From: Salsipaludibacter sp963735045 | Lineage (GTDB): Bacteria > Actinomycetota > Nitriliruptoria > Nitriliruptorales > Nitriliruptoraceae | Reading direction: 5' to 3' | DNA: 64,000 nucleotides | Assembly: GCA_963735045.1 (NCBI GenBank) | Contig: CAVTIZ010000003.1 | Span: forward strand, 1,488,001-1,552,000 | Part shown: piece after piece, positions 8,532-17,314 of the stretch | Layout of the letters: every line of letters begins with the position of its first letter | Numbering within the stretch: the first letter of the stretch is position 1 | Notes under the pieces: model-generated | Told to the model about the DNA's origin: nothing | The model's input: the letters and a program-made list of their open reading frames with translations, nothing else | The model's database searches: none | Program-made: the position numbers and the translations under genes

Positions 8532-10477
8532 CGGCGTCCCCCCGTCCCGCTGGTGGCGTGGCTGCCCGCGCCCATCGTGGCGCGGTCGCTGTCGTAGGCC
8601 TCGACCAGGTCGGCGTAGCCGGCGTCGACGGCCAGCAGGTCCTCGTGGGTCCCCCGCGCGGCGATCGCGCCGTCGACCACGAAGGCCACCTCGTCGGCCA
8701 GGGCGATCGACCCGGAGCGGTAGGCCACGAGCACGACCGTGGTGTCGAGCTCGGCGTCGGCCAGCCCGGTCAGGATGTCCTGTTCGACGGTCGGGTCGAC
8801 CGCCGACGTGGCGTCGTCGAGCACCAGCAGCCGGGGTCGGCGGACCAGCGCCCGCGCCAGGGCGATGCGCTGGCGTTGGCCACCCGACAACGAGGCGCCC
8901 CGCTCCCCCACCACGGTGTCGTAGCCGTCGTCCAGCGCCGACACGAAGTCGTGGGCGGCCGCCAGCCTGGCCGCGGCCTCCACACGCTCGCGTGGGACGT
9001 CCCGGCCCAGCGTGATGTTGTGGTGGACGGTGTCGTCGAACAGGAAGGCGTCCTGGAACACCAGCACGGCATCGTCGGCCAGCGCGTCCCGCGCGACCTC
9101 GCGCAGGTCGATCCCGTCGAGGCGCACGCGCCCGGAGTCGGGGTCGAACAGGCGCACCAGCAGCCAGGCCAGCGTGGTCTTGCCACTGCCGGTGGCACCG
9201 ACCACGGCCAGCGTCGTGCCCGGGTCCAGCCGCAGGTCGAGGTCGGCGACCCCGCGGGTGGTGCCCGACGCCGACGCGCCGGCCGACCCACCGCCCGTGC
9301 CGTCGCCGTGGCCGTTCGCCGCGTGCTCGGGGGTGACGGCTGCCGGGGAGGCGACGTCGTCGTCGTCGAGGTCGTCGCGTGTCGTGGCGGGGTGGCGGTA
9401 GGCGACGTGGCGGGCATCGATGGTGGCTGCCGCCGTGGTGTCGGGCACGACGTCACCGAAGGTCACGTCCTCGTCGGCGTCGAGCACCCGGCTGAGGCGC
9501 TCGAACCCGACGACGGCCTGCGGGAGCTGGCCGAGCAGCCAGCCGAAGACCCGCATCGGCATGGCGACGAGTCGGAACAGGTAGGCGAAGGTGACCAGGG
9601 CGCCGGCGGTCAGCGCCCCCTGGTCGACGCGCCACGCCCCCACGGCCAGCACGGCCAGGATCCCGAGGTTGGGCAACGCCTGGACGACCGGGTCGAACAC
9701 CGCGCGGAGGCGGCCAAGGCTGATGAGGTGGTCGCGCAGGCGTCCGGTCTCGTCGTCGAACCGGGCGATCTCCGCGCCCTCACGACCGAGCGTCTTGACC
9801 ACCAGGGCCGCGTCGAAGCTCTCGTGGGCGACCTCGGCGACGTCGCCACGGGTCGACTGCGCCCGGCGGGCGACCGCGCGCATGCTGCGGGAGAAGCGGT
9901 AGTTGGCCACCCCGATCAGGGGGCCGACCACGAACCCCACCGCGGCCAGCCACGGATCGCTGACCAGCAACAGCACGGCGGTGATCACCAGCATGGCGCT
10001 GGCACCCAGGGCCATCGGCAGCGGGGCGGCGACGAACGCGGCGGACTCCACGTCCGACGACGCGTTGGACAGCAGGGTCCCGGTCGCATGCCGGCGGTGC
10101 CACGGCACCCCCAGGGCCAGGTAGCGACGGGTCACCAGGCGCCGGTCGTGACGCTGCAGGCCGTACTGGGACACGTAGGCGCCCAGACGACGACCGACGA
10201 CGCCGACCGACTTGAACAGCGCGACGCCCAGCACCGCTGCGGCCGCCAGCGCGATGGCCCGCGTGGTCGGGTCCTCGGTCGCCGACGGCAGCAGCAGGCG
10301 GTCGGTGATCGCCCCGATCACCAGCGACGACAGCACCGTCATGCCGGCGTAGAGCAGGGCACCGAGTCCGCCCCAGGTGAACCCGACCGGGGCCGTGCGC
10401 ACCTGGCGGGCGATCAGGGCCATGCCCGTGCGCAGCGACGCCGGGTCGGTGGTCGAGGGGTCGGTCGTGGTGGACAC
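8528..10477 (-). CDS. ABC exporter subunit, permease fused to ATPase (first gene)
   Basis: A 649-residue half-transporter with a six-helix membrane domain (about 25-320) and an ATPase domain: Walker A GATGSGKTTLAWLL, signature SLSGGQRQRIALARAL, Walker B RLLVLDDATSAVD. The usual Glu after Walker B is Asp here (LDDATS), whereas the partner has LDEATS. This is typical of heterodimeric exporters with one degenerate catalytic site. An unusual Gly/Ser/Ala-rich insert of roughly 50 residues lies between the first strand of the ATPase and the Walker A loop. The GTG start encoding STTTDPSTTD is preceded by CCGAGG at suitable spacing; the longer open frame upstream is repeat-derived. Confidence 0.88.
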   Translation of the reverse strand: MSTTTDPSTTDPASLRTGMALIARQVRTAPVGFTWGGLGALLYAGMTVLSSLVIGAITDRLLLPSATEDPTTRAIALAAAAVLGVALFKSVGVVGRRLGAYVSQYGLQRHDRRLVTRRYLALGVPWHRRHATGTLLSNASSDVESAAFVAAPLPMALGASAMLVITAVLLLVSDPWLAAVGFVVGPLIGVANYRFSRSMRAVARRAQSTRGDVAEVAHESFDAALVVKTLGREGAEIARFDDETGRLRDHLISLGRLRAVFDPVVQALPNLGILAVLAVGAWRVDQGALTAGALVTFAYLFRLVAMPMRVFGWLLGQLPQAVVGFERLSRVLDADEDVTFGDVVPDTTAAATIDARHVAYRHPATTRDDLDDDDVASPAAVTPEHAANGHGDGTGGGSAGASASGTTRGVADLDLRLDPGTTLAVVGATGSGKTTLAWLLVRLFDPDSGRVRLDGIDLREVARDALADDAVLVFQDAFLFDDTVHHNITLGRDVPRERVEAAARLAAAHDFVSALDDGYDTVVGERGASLSGGQRQRIALARALVRRPRLLVLDDATSAVDPTVEQDILTGLADAELDTTVVLVAYRSGSIALADEVAFVVDGAIAARGTHEDLLAVDAGYADLVEAYDSDRATMGAGSHATSGTGGRR

Positions 10478-10530
10478 GCGGCAACCTCGGGACGGACGGT
10501 GGGGTGGGACGACGGTCGACGGACCCGACG

Positions 10531-10580
10531 GATCGAGCGACTCGATCGAGCGACTCGATCGAGCGACGGATCGAGCGACT
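10531..10580. repeat. 13-bp tandem repeats with CTCGATCGAG palindromes
   Basis: Four head-to-tail copies of GATCGAGCGACTC or a close variant begin at 10531, 10544, 10557 and 10569. The junctions create two perfect 10-bp palindromes CTCGATCGAG (10541-10550 and 10554-10563), 13 bp apart. The array lies in the 205-bp gap between the divergently transcribed ABC exporter and DoxX genes, about 95 bp upstream of the DoxX -10 candidate. It is a plausible operator, but binding is not shown. Confidence 0.85.
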
Positions 10581-10644
10581 GGGCACCGTATCCCGGACCG
10601 GTGTCGTGGGACCGTCGGGCGTCGGGGCCATCGACGGCCGGTCC

Positions 10645-10650
10645 TACACT
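10645..10650 (+). promoter_or_regulatory. -10 hexamer for the DoxX gene
   Basis: TACACT fits the actinobacterial TANNNT -10 consensus and lies 32 bases before the GTG start, leaving room for a short leader with the AGGA ribosome site. No clear -35 element is visible. Confidence 0.4.
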
Positions 10651-10682
10651 CGGTCGCCGTCGACGAGCACAGGAATCGAGCA

Positions 10683-11120
10683 GTGTCCTTCTTCTCCACC
10701 GTGGGCCGCATGGCCCTGTCCACCATCTTCGTCAACACCGGGGTGAACGGTCTCCAGAACCCCGGCTACGTCGCCGAGGTCGCCGAGGGCGCCGGCCTGC
10801 CCGAACCCGAACTGCTGGAGACGGTGCACCACGGCATCAACGCCGTCGCCGGCACGACGATGGCCCTGGGGATCTTCCCGCGGCTGTCCGCGCTGCTGCT
10901 GGCCGGCAACCTCGTGCCCGCGACCGTGTTGGCCCACAACCCCAACGACGCCGACGACGAGGCCGGTCGCCAGGCCCAGATGGTCCATGCGGCCAAGAAC
11001 ATGTCGCTGCTGGGCGCACTGCTGCTGGTCGTGGGCACGCAGGGGTCGGGAGGCGACGACGACGAGATCATCGCCGAGCTCGAGCGGGCCGTGCGTGAGC
11101 TGTCGGGCGACGACGACTGA
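10683..11120 (+). CDS. DoxX family membrane protein
   Basis: A 145-residue integral membrane protein of the DoxX/SURF4-like superfamily with about four hydrophobic segments. Landmarks are FVNTGVNGLQNPG near the N-terminus, LPEPELLETVHHGINA, and the family-typical HAAKNMSLLGALLLVVG near the C-terminus. A charged tail (DDDEIIAELERAVRELSGDDD, in part) follows. GTG at 10683 is preferred because it is preceded by AGGAATCGAGCA, a good ribosome site. DoxX proteins are linked to quinone or thiol redox metabolism in some bacteria; here the function is unknown. It is transcribed away from the ABC exporter genes. Confidence 0.85.
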   Translation: MSFFSTVGRMALSTIFVNTGVNGLQNPGYVAEVAEGAGLPEPELLETVHHGINAVAGTTMALGIFPRLSALLLAGNLVPATVLAHNPNDADDEAGRQAQMVHAAKNMSLLGALLLVVGTQGSGGDDDEIIAELERAVRELSGDDD

Positions 11121-11129
11121 TCCGGACCG

Positions 11130-11170
11130 CCACGACGACGCCCACGCCGATGGCGTGGGCGTCGTCGTGG
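11130..11170. terminator. bidirectional terminator between doxX-like gene and rne
   Basis: A perfect 19-bp stem with a 3-base loop (arms 11130-11148 and 11152-11170, loop GAT) sits 9 bases after the DoxX stop and 14 bases after the rne stop. The genes converge here, so one hairpin can serve both. It has no U-tract on either strand. Confidence 0.85.
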
Positions 11171-11184
11171 GTGGACCGTTGCCG

Positions 11185-13071
11185 TCAGTCGAACTCGGTG
11201 GTCCACCCGGTGCCGTCGCAGGTGCTGCAACGGTGTCCGAAGGACTCCAGCAGGCCGTGCGACACGTTCTTGCGGGTCATCTGCACCAGGCCCAGGCGCG
11301 ACACGTCGGACACGCGTGTCTTGGTGCGGTCCCGCAGCAACTCGCGCTTGAGCGTGGTCACCACCTGCTCCTGGTTGGCCTTCTTGAGCATGTCGATGAA
11401 GTCGATGATGATGATCCCGCCCATGTCCCGCAGGCGGAGCTGGCGAACGATCTCCTCGGCGGCCTCGAGGTTGGTCTTGAACACGACCTCCTCGAGGTTG
11501 GAGCGCTTGCCGCCGGTGTACTTGCCGGTGTTGACGTCGATGACCTTCATCGCCTCGGTCGACTCGATGATGAGGTACCCGCCGGAGGGGAGCCAGACCT
11601 TGCGGGACAACGCCTTGCGCAACTGCTCGGTGACGTTGTAGGCGTCGAACAGGGCCGCGAACCGGGGCCGTTCCACGTCCTCGGCCGCGTCGGGGTTCTC
11701 CCGTTCCCACCGGGCCTCGCCATAGAGCTGGACCTTGTCGGCCTCGCCCCCGGTGGTGGCGGCCACGCCGTCCGCGCCGGTGGTGGCGGGGGTCACCTCG
11801 GCGAGGTACTCCACGACGGCGTCGTGGATCTCGGCGTCGTCGATGATCGCCTGCTCGTACTCGGCGCCGAAGCTGTCGCGCACCAGCTTGACGTGCAGCG
11901 GTGGCTCCTCGTAGACGGGCGTGAGGGCCTTGGCGCTGGCGGCCTTTTCCTCGACCCGCGCCCACACGCGCAGCAGTCGTGACAGGTCGGCCTCGAGCTG
12001 CTCGGTCGGGGCGTCCTCGGCAGCCGTGCGCACGATCACGCCGTGCTCGGGGGGCTTGACCTTCTTGACGGCGGCACGAAGTCGGTCACGCTCCTTGTCG
12101 GTCAGCTTGCGCGAGATCCCGAACACGTCGGAGTTGGGCGCCAGCACGGTGTAGCGACCGGCCAGTGACAACTGCATCGTCAACCGGGGCCCCTTGGTGC
12201 CCATGGCGTCCTTGGTGACCTGCACCAGCACCTTCTGGCCGGGGGTCAGGGCGTCCTCGATGCGTGGCGACGAGCCCTCCTCGACGTCGAGGTCGTCGTA
12301 GAGCACCTCGCCGGCGTAGAGCACCCCGTTGCGACCCGTCCCGATGTCGAGGAAGGCGGCCTCCATGCCCGGCAGGACGTTCTGGACCCGGGCCATGTAG
12401 ATGTTGCCCACCAGGGTCCGGTCGGCGACCGTGGTGACGTGGTGCTCGACGAGGGTCCGCTCCTCCAGGACCGCGATCTGGGTGCGCTCCCCGTCGGCGG
12501 AGACCAGCATCGTCTTGGCCGGGCCGCTGCGCAGCGCCTGGCGCAGGTCCTCGGAGATGCCCTGGACGCGACGCCGGTTCCCGTGCTGCTTCTTGGCCGC
12601 CATGCGCGTGCCCGCACCGCGGTCGTCCGACGACGACCCGCGGCCCGACGTCTTGCCCGACGAGCGCGCAGACGACGTCCCCGACGACCGGCCAGAAGAC
12701 CGCCCAGACGACCGCCCAGACGACCGCCCCGAGGACCTCCCCGACGAGCCTCGGGACGACGCGCGGCGCGACCGGGAGCCGGAGCGGCCGGACGACGCCC
12801 CGTTTCGCGACGAGCCCTCGTTCGACGACGTGTCGCCGTCGTCGTCACTGGTCGTGGTCGTGTCGGTGCCACGCGAGGATCCGCGGCCACGCGAGGATCC
12901 GCGGCCTCGGCCGCCACGACGACCGCGGCGGCGCCGCCGGGTCCCGGACGGGACGGTGTCGCCGTCCCCGCCGTCACCGTCACCGGGGACGGTGGCCGAC
13001 GATCGGGTGCGGGTGTCGTCGTCGGGCGACGAATCGGTCTCGGTGGTCGGGGCGCGGTCGTTGGTGGTCAC
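11185..13071 (-). CDS. rne: ribonuclease E/G
   Basis: A 628-residue endoribonuclease of the RNase E/G family, central to mRNA decay and rRNA/tRNA processing. Residues 1-165 are a low-complexity extension with RRRRRGRRGG, several SSGR repeats and acidic patches, probably disordered RNA- or protein-binding sequence. The catalytic half starts near 170: S1-like domain (LVGNIYMARVQNVLPGMEAA), DNase-I-like part with KVIDVNTGKYTGG and IIIIDFIDM supplying the metal-binding aspartates, and the zinc-link CSTCDGTG. GTG at 13071 lies 17 bases after the preceding stop. ATG at 12603 would give a protein without the tail, so the start is not settled. Confidence 0.93.
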   Translation of the reverse strand: MTTNDRAPTTETDSSPDDDTRTRSSATVPGDGDGGDGDTVPSGTRRRRRGRRGGRGRGSSRGRGSSRGTDTTTTSDDDGDTSSNEGSSRNGASSGRSGSRSRRASSRGSSGRSSGRSSGRSSGRSSGRSSGTSSARSSGKTSGRGSSSDDRGAGTRMAAKKQHGNRRRVQGISEDLRQALRSGPAKTMLVSADGERTQIAVLEERTLVEHHVTTVADRTLVGNIYMARVQNVLPGMEAAFLDIGTGRNGVLYAGEVLYDDLDVEEGSSPRIEDALTPGQKVLVQVTKDAMGTKGPRLTMQLSLAGRYTVLAPNSDVFGISRKLTDKERDRLRAAVKKVKPPEHGVIVRTAAEDAPTEQLEADLSRLLRVWARVEEKAASAKALTPVYEEPPLHVKLVRDSFGAEYEQAIIDDAEIHDAVVEYLAEVTPATTGADGVAATTGGEADKVQLYGEARWERENPDAAEDVERPRFAALFDAYNVTEQLRKALSRKVWLPSGGYLIIESTEAMKVIDVNTGKYTGGKRSNLEEVVFKTNLEAAEEIVRQLRLRDMGGIIIIDFIDMLKKANQEQVVTTLKRELLRDRTKTRVSDVSRLGLVQMTRKNVSHGLLESFGHRCSTCDGTGWTTEFD

Positions 13072-13088
13072 GGGGAACTCGCTTCGTG

Positions 13089-13859
13089 TCAGGCGGCCTC
13101 CGCGTGGCGGCCCGGATCCAGGGGTTCGACCTGCTGGGTCAGCGCCTCGACGATGCCGTCGTCGACGATCCGTCCCTGCGCCACGCGGGTGTGCAACCGC
13201 GCGTCGGGCAGGGAGGTGTCGGCGAGGGCGTCGAGGGCGACCACGAGGTCGTGTGGTCGGATCGTCGGACCGTCGTTGCGGAGGACCGCACGGAAGGTGG
13301 CAATGAGGTGGTCGGGGTGGTCGGTGGTCACCGACGCGGGGACCGGGGTGGCGGTCGCGGCGACCAGCGGGGGTCGCACGTCCAGCACCTTGTCGCCCTT
13401 GGGGCGGTGGCGCACCACCTCCACGGAACCCGACGCCAGCAGGGCGTCGACCCGTGGGTGGAGCTGGTCGAGCAGGTCGGTGGCGTCCGCTCGTGGCAGC
13501 GCCGGCCAGGCGGTCTCCCACAGGGTGGCCTGGAGGTACTTGGCCAGTCGCGGCGACCCGTCGGGCACGACCAGGTAGGTGGTGATGTCCATGCCGGTGG
13601 GCAGCGCGGCGGACAACCGGGCCAGCCCGGTGCCCGGGTCGATGGCGCTGGCCATGGTCAGTTCGGCGTACTCGGCCGTGGAGGCGTGCCCGACCGGCAG
13701 GGCGTCCGGGAAGGACACCTTGGGGTGGGGCGTGAACCCCTGCGAGTAGGCGATGGGGATGCCGGCCCGGCGGATCGCGCGCTCCCACACGGAACTGAGG
13801 TCACGCGCGGAGATGAACCGGACGCGTCCCAGTTTCGTGTAGCGGATGCGCAGGCGCAC
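13089..13859 (-). CDS. TIGR03936 family radical-SAM-associated protein (DUF2344)
   Basis: A 256-residue protein of the DUF2344/TIGR03936 family, recognised from the N-terminus RLRIRYTKLGRVRFISARDL and from AYSQGFTPHPKVSFPDALPVG. In many actinobacteria this protein is encoded directly after the TIGR03960 radical SAM enzyme; in other lineages the two are fused. The GTG start lies three bases after the TIGR03960 stop, and rne follows after 17 bases. The reaction is not established; the constant placement before rne/rplU suggests an RNA- or ribosome-related modification, which is inference. Confidence 0.88.
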   Translation of the reverse strand: MRLRIRYTKLGRVRFISARDLSSVWERAIRRAGIPIAYSQGFTPHPKVSFPDALPVGHASTAEYAELTMASAIDPGTGLARLSAALPTGMDITTYLVVPDGSPRLAKYLQATLWETAWPALPRADATDLLDQLHPRVDALLASGSVEVVRHRPKGDKVLDVRPPLVAATATPVPASVTTDHPDHLIATFRAVLRNDGPTIRPHDLVVALDALADTSLPDARLHTRVAQGRIVDDGIVEALTQQVEPLDPGRHAEAA

Positions 13860-13862
13860 GGG

Positions 13863-15923
13863 TCAGTTCCCTTCCAGCCGGGCGGCCGACGTGGGCAGGT
13901 CGGGCGAGCCGCCCAGGGCGCCGCTGCTGGGCAGGATCGGCAGGCTCGGACCGCGCGTCTCGGGGTTGGTGTAACCCGTGTCGTGCTGGATGTCGAGGCC
14001 GGGGCAGACGCCGCAGTCGTAGCACGGGATCCAGCGACAGTCGTCCAGCGGCTTCTCGCTGATGGCGTCGACCCAGTCGTCCCACAGCCACTGCTTGTCC
14101 AGCCCGGCGTCGAGGTGGTCCCAGGGGAACGCCTCGTGCTCACCACGCTCGTGGTGGGACAGTTCCTCCAGCGACAGGCCCAGTTCGTCCAGGGCCCGGT
14201 GCCAGTGTGGGAGGGTCTCGGACTCGTGCCAGCCGTCGAAGGTGGCCCCCAGGCGCCAGGCCCGTTCCACGACCGGGGCCACCCGGCGGTCACCGCGGGC
14301 GAGCAGGCCCTCGATGACGCCCTCCTCGGGGTCGTTGGTGCGCAGCCGCAGCCCGCGGTAGGGCTTGATGCGTTCCAGGATCATGTCGAGCTTGCGCTGG
14401 ATCTCGGCCGGGGTGTCCTGTGCCGCCCACTGGAACGGAGTGTGGGGCTTGGGCACGAACCCACCGACCGACACCGTCGCCTTGTTGCCGCCGCCGTGCT
14501 TGCGGGCGATCTCGTAGACCTTGATGCCCATGTCGGCGATGGCCAGCACGTCCTCGTCGGTCTCGGTGGGCAGGCCCACCATGAAGTACATCTTGACGTT
14601 GCGCCAGCCGTTGGAGAAGGCGATCTCGGCGGTGCGGAGCATGTCCTCCTCCGACACCATCTTGTTGATGACCGCGCGCATGCGCTCGCTGCCGGCCTCC
14701 GGGGCGAACGTCAACCCGGTCCGGCGGCCGTTGCGGGCCAGTTCGTTGGACAGCGTGACGTTGAAGGCGTCCACGCGCGTCGACGGCAACGACAGCGAGG
14801 TGGTGGTGCCCTCGTAGGTGTCGGCGAGGTTGCGGGCGATGTCGCCGATGTCGGCGTGGTCGGCCGAGCTCAGGCTGAGCAGGCCGACCTCCTCGAAGCC
14901 GGTGTCCTCCACACCCTCGGTGACCAGCCGCTGGATGGTCTCGGGCCGGCGCTCGCGGACGGGACGCGTGATCATGCCGGCCTGGCAGAACCGGCAACCG
15001 CGGGTGCAGCCCCGGAAGATCTCGACGGAGAAGCGCTCGTGCACCGTCTCGGTCATCGGCACGATCTGCTTCTGGGGGTACGGGAAGTCCTCGAGGTCCT
15101 GCACGGTGCGCTTGGGCACGCGCGGGGGGATCCCGGGGTGGACCGCGACCGTGGCACGGAGGTGTCCCCCGGGCCCGTAGCGCGGCTCGTAGAAGGCGGG
15201 GACGTAGACGCCCTCGACCGCCGCCAGGCGTTCCAGCACCTGGGTGCGCGTCGTCACGCGGCCGGCCTCGCGATCGTCCTTGGCCGTGCGCAGCACGTCG
15301 TCGATCTCCAGCACCGCCTCCTCGCCGTCGCCCATCACCACGGCGTCGAGGAAGGGGGCCAACGGCTCGGGGTTGAACGCGGCATGGCCACCGGCCAGCA
15401 CGATCGGGTGGTCCAGGGTGCGACGGTCGGCGTGCACGGGGATGCCACCGAGGTCGAGCAGGTTGAGCAGGTTGGTGTGGCCCAGCTCGTGGGGAAGCGT
15501 CACGCCGAACACGTCGAAGGCCCACAACGGGTAGTGGTGTTCCAGCGAGAAGGTCGGGATGCCACGTTCGCGCATCCGCTCCTCGAGGTCGAACCACGGG
15601 GCGTAGGCGCGCTCGGCCAGGCTGCTGGCGCGTTCGTTGAGCAGTTCGTAGAGGATCTGGATGCCCTGGTTGGGCTGCCCGATGGCGTAGGTGTCGGGAT
15701 AGCACAGCAGCCACCGCGTGCGGGCCGCCGCCCATGGCGTGACCGACATGTTGTGCTCCCCACCGACGTACTGCGCCGGTTGGGAGACGTCGGTCAGCAG
15801 CGGTTCCAGCACGTCCCAGTACGACGGCGGGAGCGCGGAGTCACCCGGTGCTCGGACGGCCCGGAGGGTGGCCGTCGAGGGAGGGTGCGGGTTCGTGGTG
15901 TTCGTCAGGGTTGCAGCGCACAT
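13863..15923 (-). CDS. TIGR03960 family B12-binding-domain radical SAM protein
   Basis: A 686-residue radical SAM enzyme. The Cx3Cx2C cluster motif is seen in FRGCTRGCRFCQAG. It is preceded by a Rossmann-like B12-binding-type region (CYPDTYAIGQPNQGIQILY, ending near VVMGDGEEAVLEIDD). The C-terminus carries an extra cysteine set, CYDCGVCPGLD, that may hold an auxiliary cluster. The ATG at 15923 has GGAG about nine bases upstream; the frame is open further up, but that part has no family similarity I recognise. With the next gene it forms a conserved pair of unknown substrate. Confidence 0.9.
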   Translation of the reverse strand: MCAATLTNTTNPHPPSTATLRAVRAPGDSALPPSYWDVLEPLLTDVSQPAQYVGGEHNMSVTPWAAARTRWLLCYPDTYAIGQPNQGIQILYELLNERASSLAERAYAPWFDLEERMRERGIPTFSLEHHYPLWAFDVFGVTLPHELGHTNLLNLLDLGGIPVHADRRTLDHPIVLAGGHAAFNPEPLAPFLDAVVMGDGEEAVLEIDDVLRTAKDDREAGRVTTRTQVLERLAAVEGVYVPAFYEPRYGPGGHLRATVAVHPGIPPRVPKRTVQDLEDFPYPQKQIVPMTETVHERFSVEIFRGCTRGCRFCQAGMITRPVRERRPETIQRLVTEGVEDTGFEEVGLLSLSSADHADIGDIARNLADTYEGTTTSLSLPSTRVDAFNVTLSNELARNGRRTGLTFAPEAGSERMRAVINKMVSEEDMLRTAEIAFSNGWRNVKMYFMVGLPTETDEDVLAIADMGIKVYEIARKHGGGNKATVSVGGFVPKPHTPFQWAAQDTPAEIQRKLDMILERIKPYRGLRLRTNDPEEGVIEGLLARGDRRVAPVVERAWRLGATFDGWHESETLPHWHRALDELGLSLEELSHHERGEHEAFPWDHLDAGLDKQWLWDDWVDAISEKPLDDCRWIPCYDCGVCPGLDIQHDTGYTNPETRGPSLPILPSSGALGGSPDLPTSAARLEGN

Positions 15924-16008
15924 GCGGCGCTCCGTTCGAGGTCGTGGGTCGGGGGCGATCGGCGCTCTGACGTGCCAGGGCGACGAGGTCTGCTGCGTGT
16001 CGACGACG

Positions 16009-16044
16009 CACACGGAGCGGCGCACGGATCGGCGCACGGAGCGG
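16009..16044. repeat. 12-bp tandem repeat upstream of the radical SAM gene
   Basis: Three successive 12-bp units are near-identical: CACACGGAGCGG, CGCACGGATCGG and CGCACGGAGCGG. They lie in the 203-bp gap between rodA and the radical SAM gene, about 85 bp upstream of its ATG. Confidence 0.8.
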
Positions 16045-16126
16045 CTCGGCCACCACCCGACGGCATGGGTCCAAGGCTAGCGGATGGGGGCCCGGCGGTC
16101 GGTCGCCGGTGGCGCGGGGCCAGCCC

Positions 16127-17314
16127 CTAGCCGAAGCGGCGCATGTGGATGTTGAGCAGCAGCCCGACGAGGGCGAACCACATGATCAACGAGGTGCCCC
16201 CGTAGCTGACGAAGGGCAGGGGGATGCCGGTGATCGGCGCGATCCCGATGGTCATCCCGATGTTGACGAAGACCTGCAGGGCCAGCAGGCCCACGATGGC
16301 CGACGCCACGATGCTGCCGAACAGGTCCTTGGCGATCATCGCGATGCGCAGGCCCCGCCACATCAGCACGGCGAACAGCGACAGGATGACGATGGACCCC
16401 ACGAACCCGAACTCCTCCCCCACGACGGTGAAGATGAAGTCGGTGTGGTTCTCGGGGATGAACGCGGCCGCGTTCTGGGTCCCCTGGCGGAAGCCCTGGC
16501 CGGCCAGCTTGCCCGACCCGATGGCGATCATCGACTGGTTGAGCTGGTACAGCGCGTCACCGGCCTGGGCCTCGTTGCCCTGGTCCAGGAACGCCGTGAG
16601 CCGTTCCAGCTGGTAGCTCTGGATGAACCCGCCGACGAAGGCGTAGACCACCGCCCCGATGCCACCGACGGCCAGCCCCGCCAGCCACCGCAGCGGAAGT
16701 CCACCGACCAGGAACATCACGAACAGCAACCACACGATCACGATCGCGGAGCCGAGGTCTGGCTCGAGGAAGATCAACCCGGCCGGCACCCCGGCCAGCG
16801 CGAGGCAGGCCAGCAGGGTCCGCATGGTCGGCTCGCCACCACGCTCGTACAGCAACGCCGCCACCGCGATGATGACGGCGATCTTGGCCAGCTCGGACGG
16901 CTGGAGGTTGAACCCCGCGAACGTGATCCATCGTCGCGACCCGTTGACCAGCGTGCCCACGCTGGGCAGCAGCACCACCGTCAGCAGCACGATCGACACG
17001 CCGTAGAGCAGCGGTGCGAGGCCACGGATCCAGCGGTAGTCCAGGACGGCGGTGACGACCATGGCGACCAGCCCGACACCCAGCGCGACCACCTGGCGCA
17101 GCACGAAGCCCAGGCTGGGGTCCCCGGTCTGGCCGACCCGGGTCGTGGTGGCCGAGAAGATCAACGCGATGCCGATCCCGGCCAGGGCCAGGGCAGCCAG
17201 CACCAGGACCGGGTCCAGGTGGCGGACCGGCTCGTAGGCACGCATCCAGCGACTCTGGACCTGCTCGCGCATGATCCGCTGGTGGCGGTCGTCTCCGAAG
17301 TAGGCGCTGTCCAT
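16127..17314 (-). CDS. rodA: RodA, peptidoglycan glycosyltransferase (SEDS family)
   Basis: A 395-residue polytopic SEDS glycosyltransferase that polymerises lipid II during side-wall elongation together with PBP2. Visible motifs are GSRRWITFAGFNLQPSELAK, FLEPDLGSAIV, FIPENHTDFIFTVVGEEFG and, at the end, GIPLPFVSYGGTSL, all diagnostic of RodA/FtsW. The ATG overlaps the mrdA stop (TGATG), so the two cognate enzymes are translationally coupled. It closes the mreBCD-mrdA-rodA unit. Confidence 0.96.
   Translation of the reverse strand: MDSAYFGDDRHQRIMREQVQSRWMRAYEPVRHLDPVLVLAALALAGIGIALIFSATTTRVGQTGDPSLGFVLRQVVALGVGLVAMVVTAVLDYRWIRGLAPLLYGVSIVLLTVVLLPSVGTLVNGSRRWITFAGFNLQPSELAKIAVIIAVAALLYERGGEPTMRTLLACLALAGVPAGLIFLEPDLGSAIVIVWLLFVMFLVGGLPLRWLAGLAVGGIGAVVYAFVGGFIQSYQLERLTAFLDQGNEAQAGDALYQLNQSMIAIGSGKLAGQGFRQGTQNAAAFIPENHTDFIFTVVGEEFGFVGSIVILSLFAVLMWRGLRIAMIAKDLFGSIVASAIVGLLALQVFVNIGMTIGIAPITGIPLPFVSYGGTSLIMWFALVGLLLNIHMRRFG

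Noticed and set aside
8528..10477. LDDATS in the first ABC ATPase as a broken transporter
   Set aside because: Heterodimeric exporters commonly have one degenerate site, and the partner has a normal LDEATS, so the pair should still work.
12661..12780. Repetitive CCAGACGACCGC run as a CRISPR-like array
   Set aside because: The 12-bp period is in frame and codes SSGR units of the RNase E/G tail; there are no spacers.
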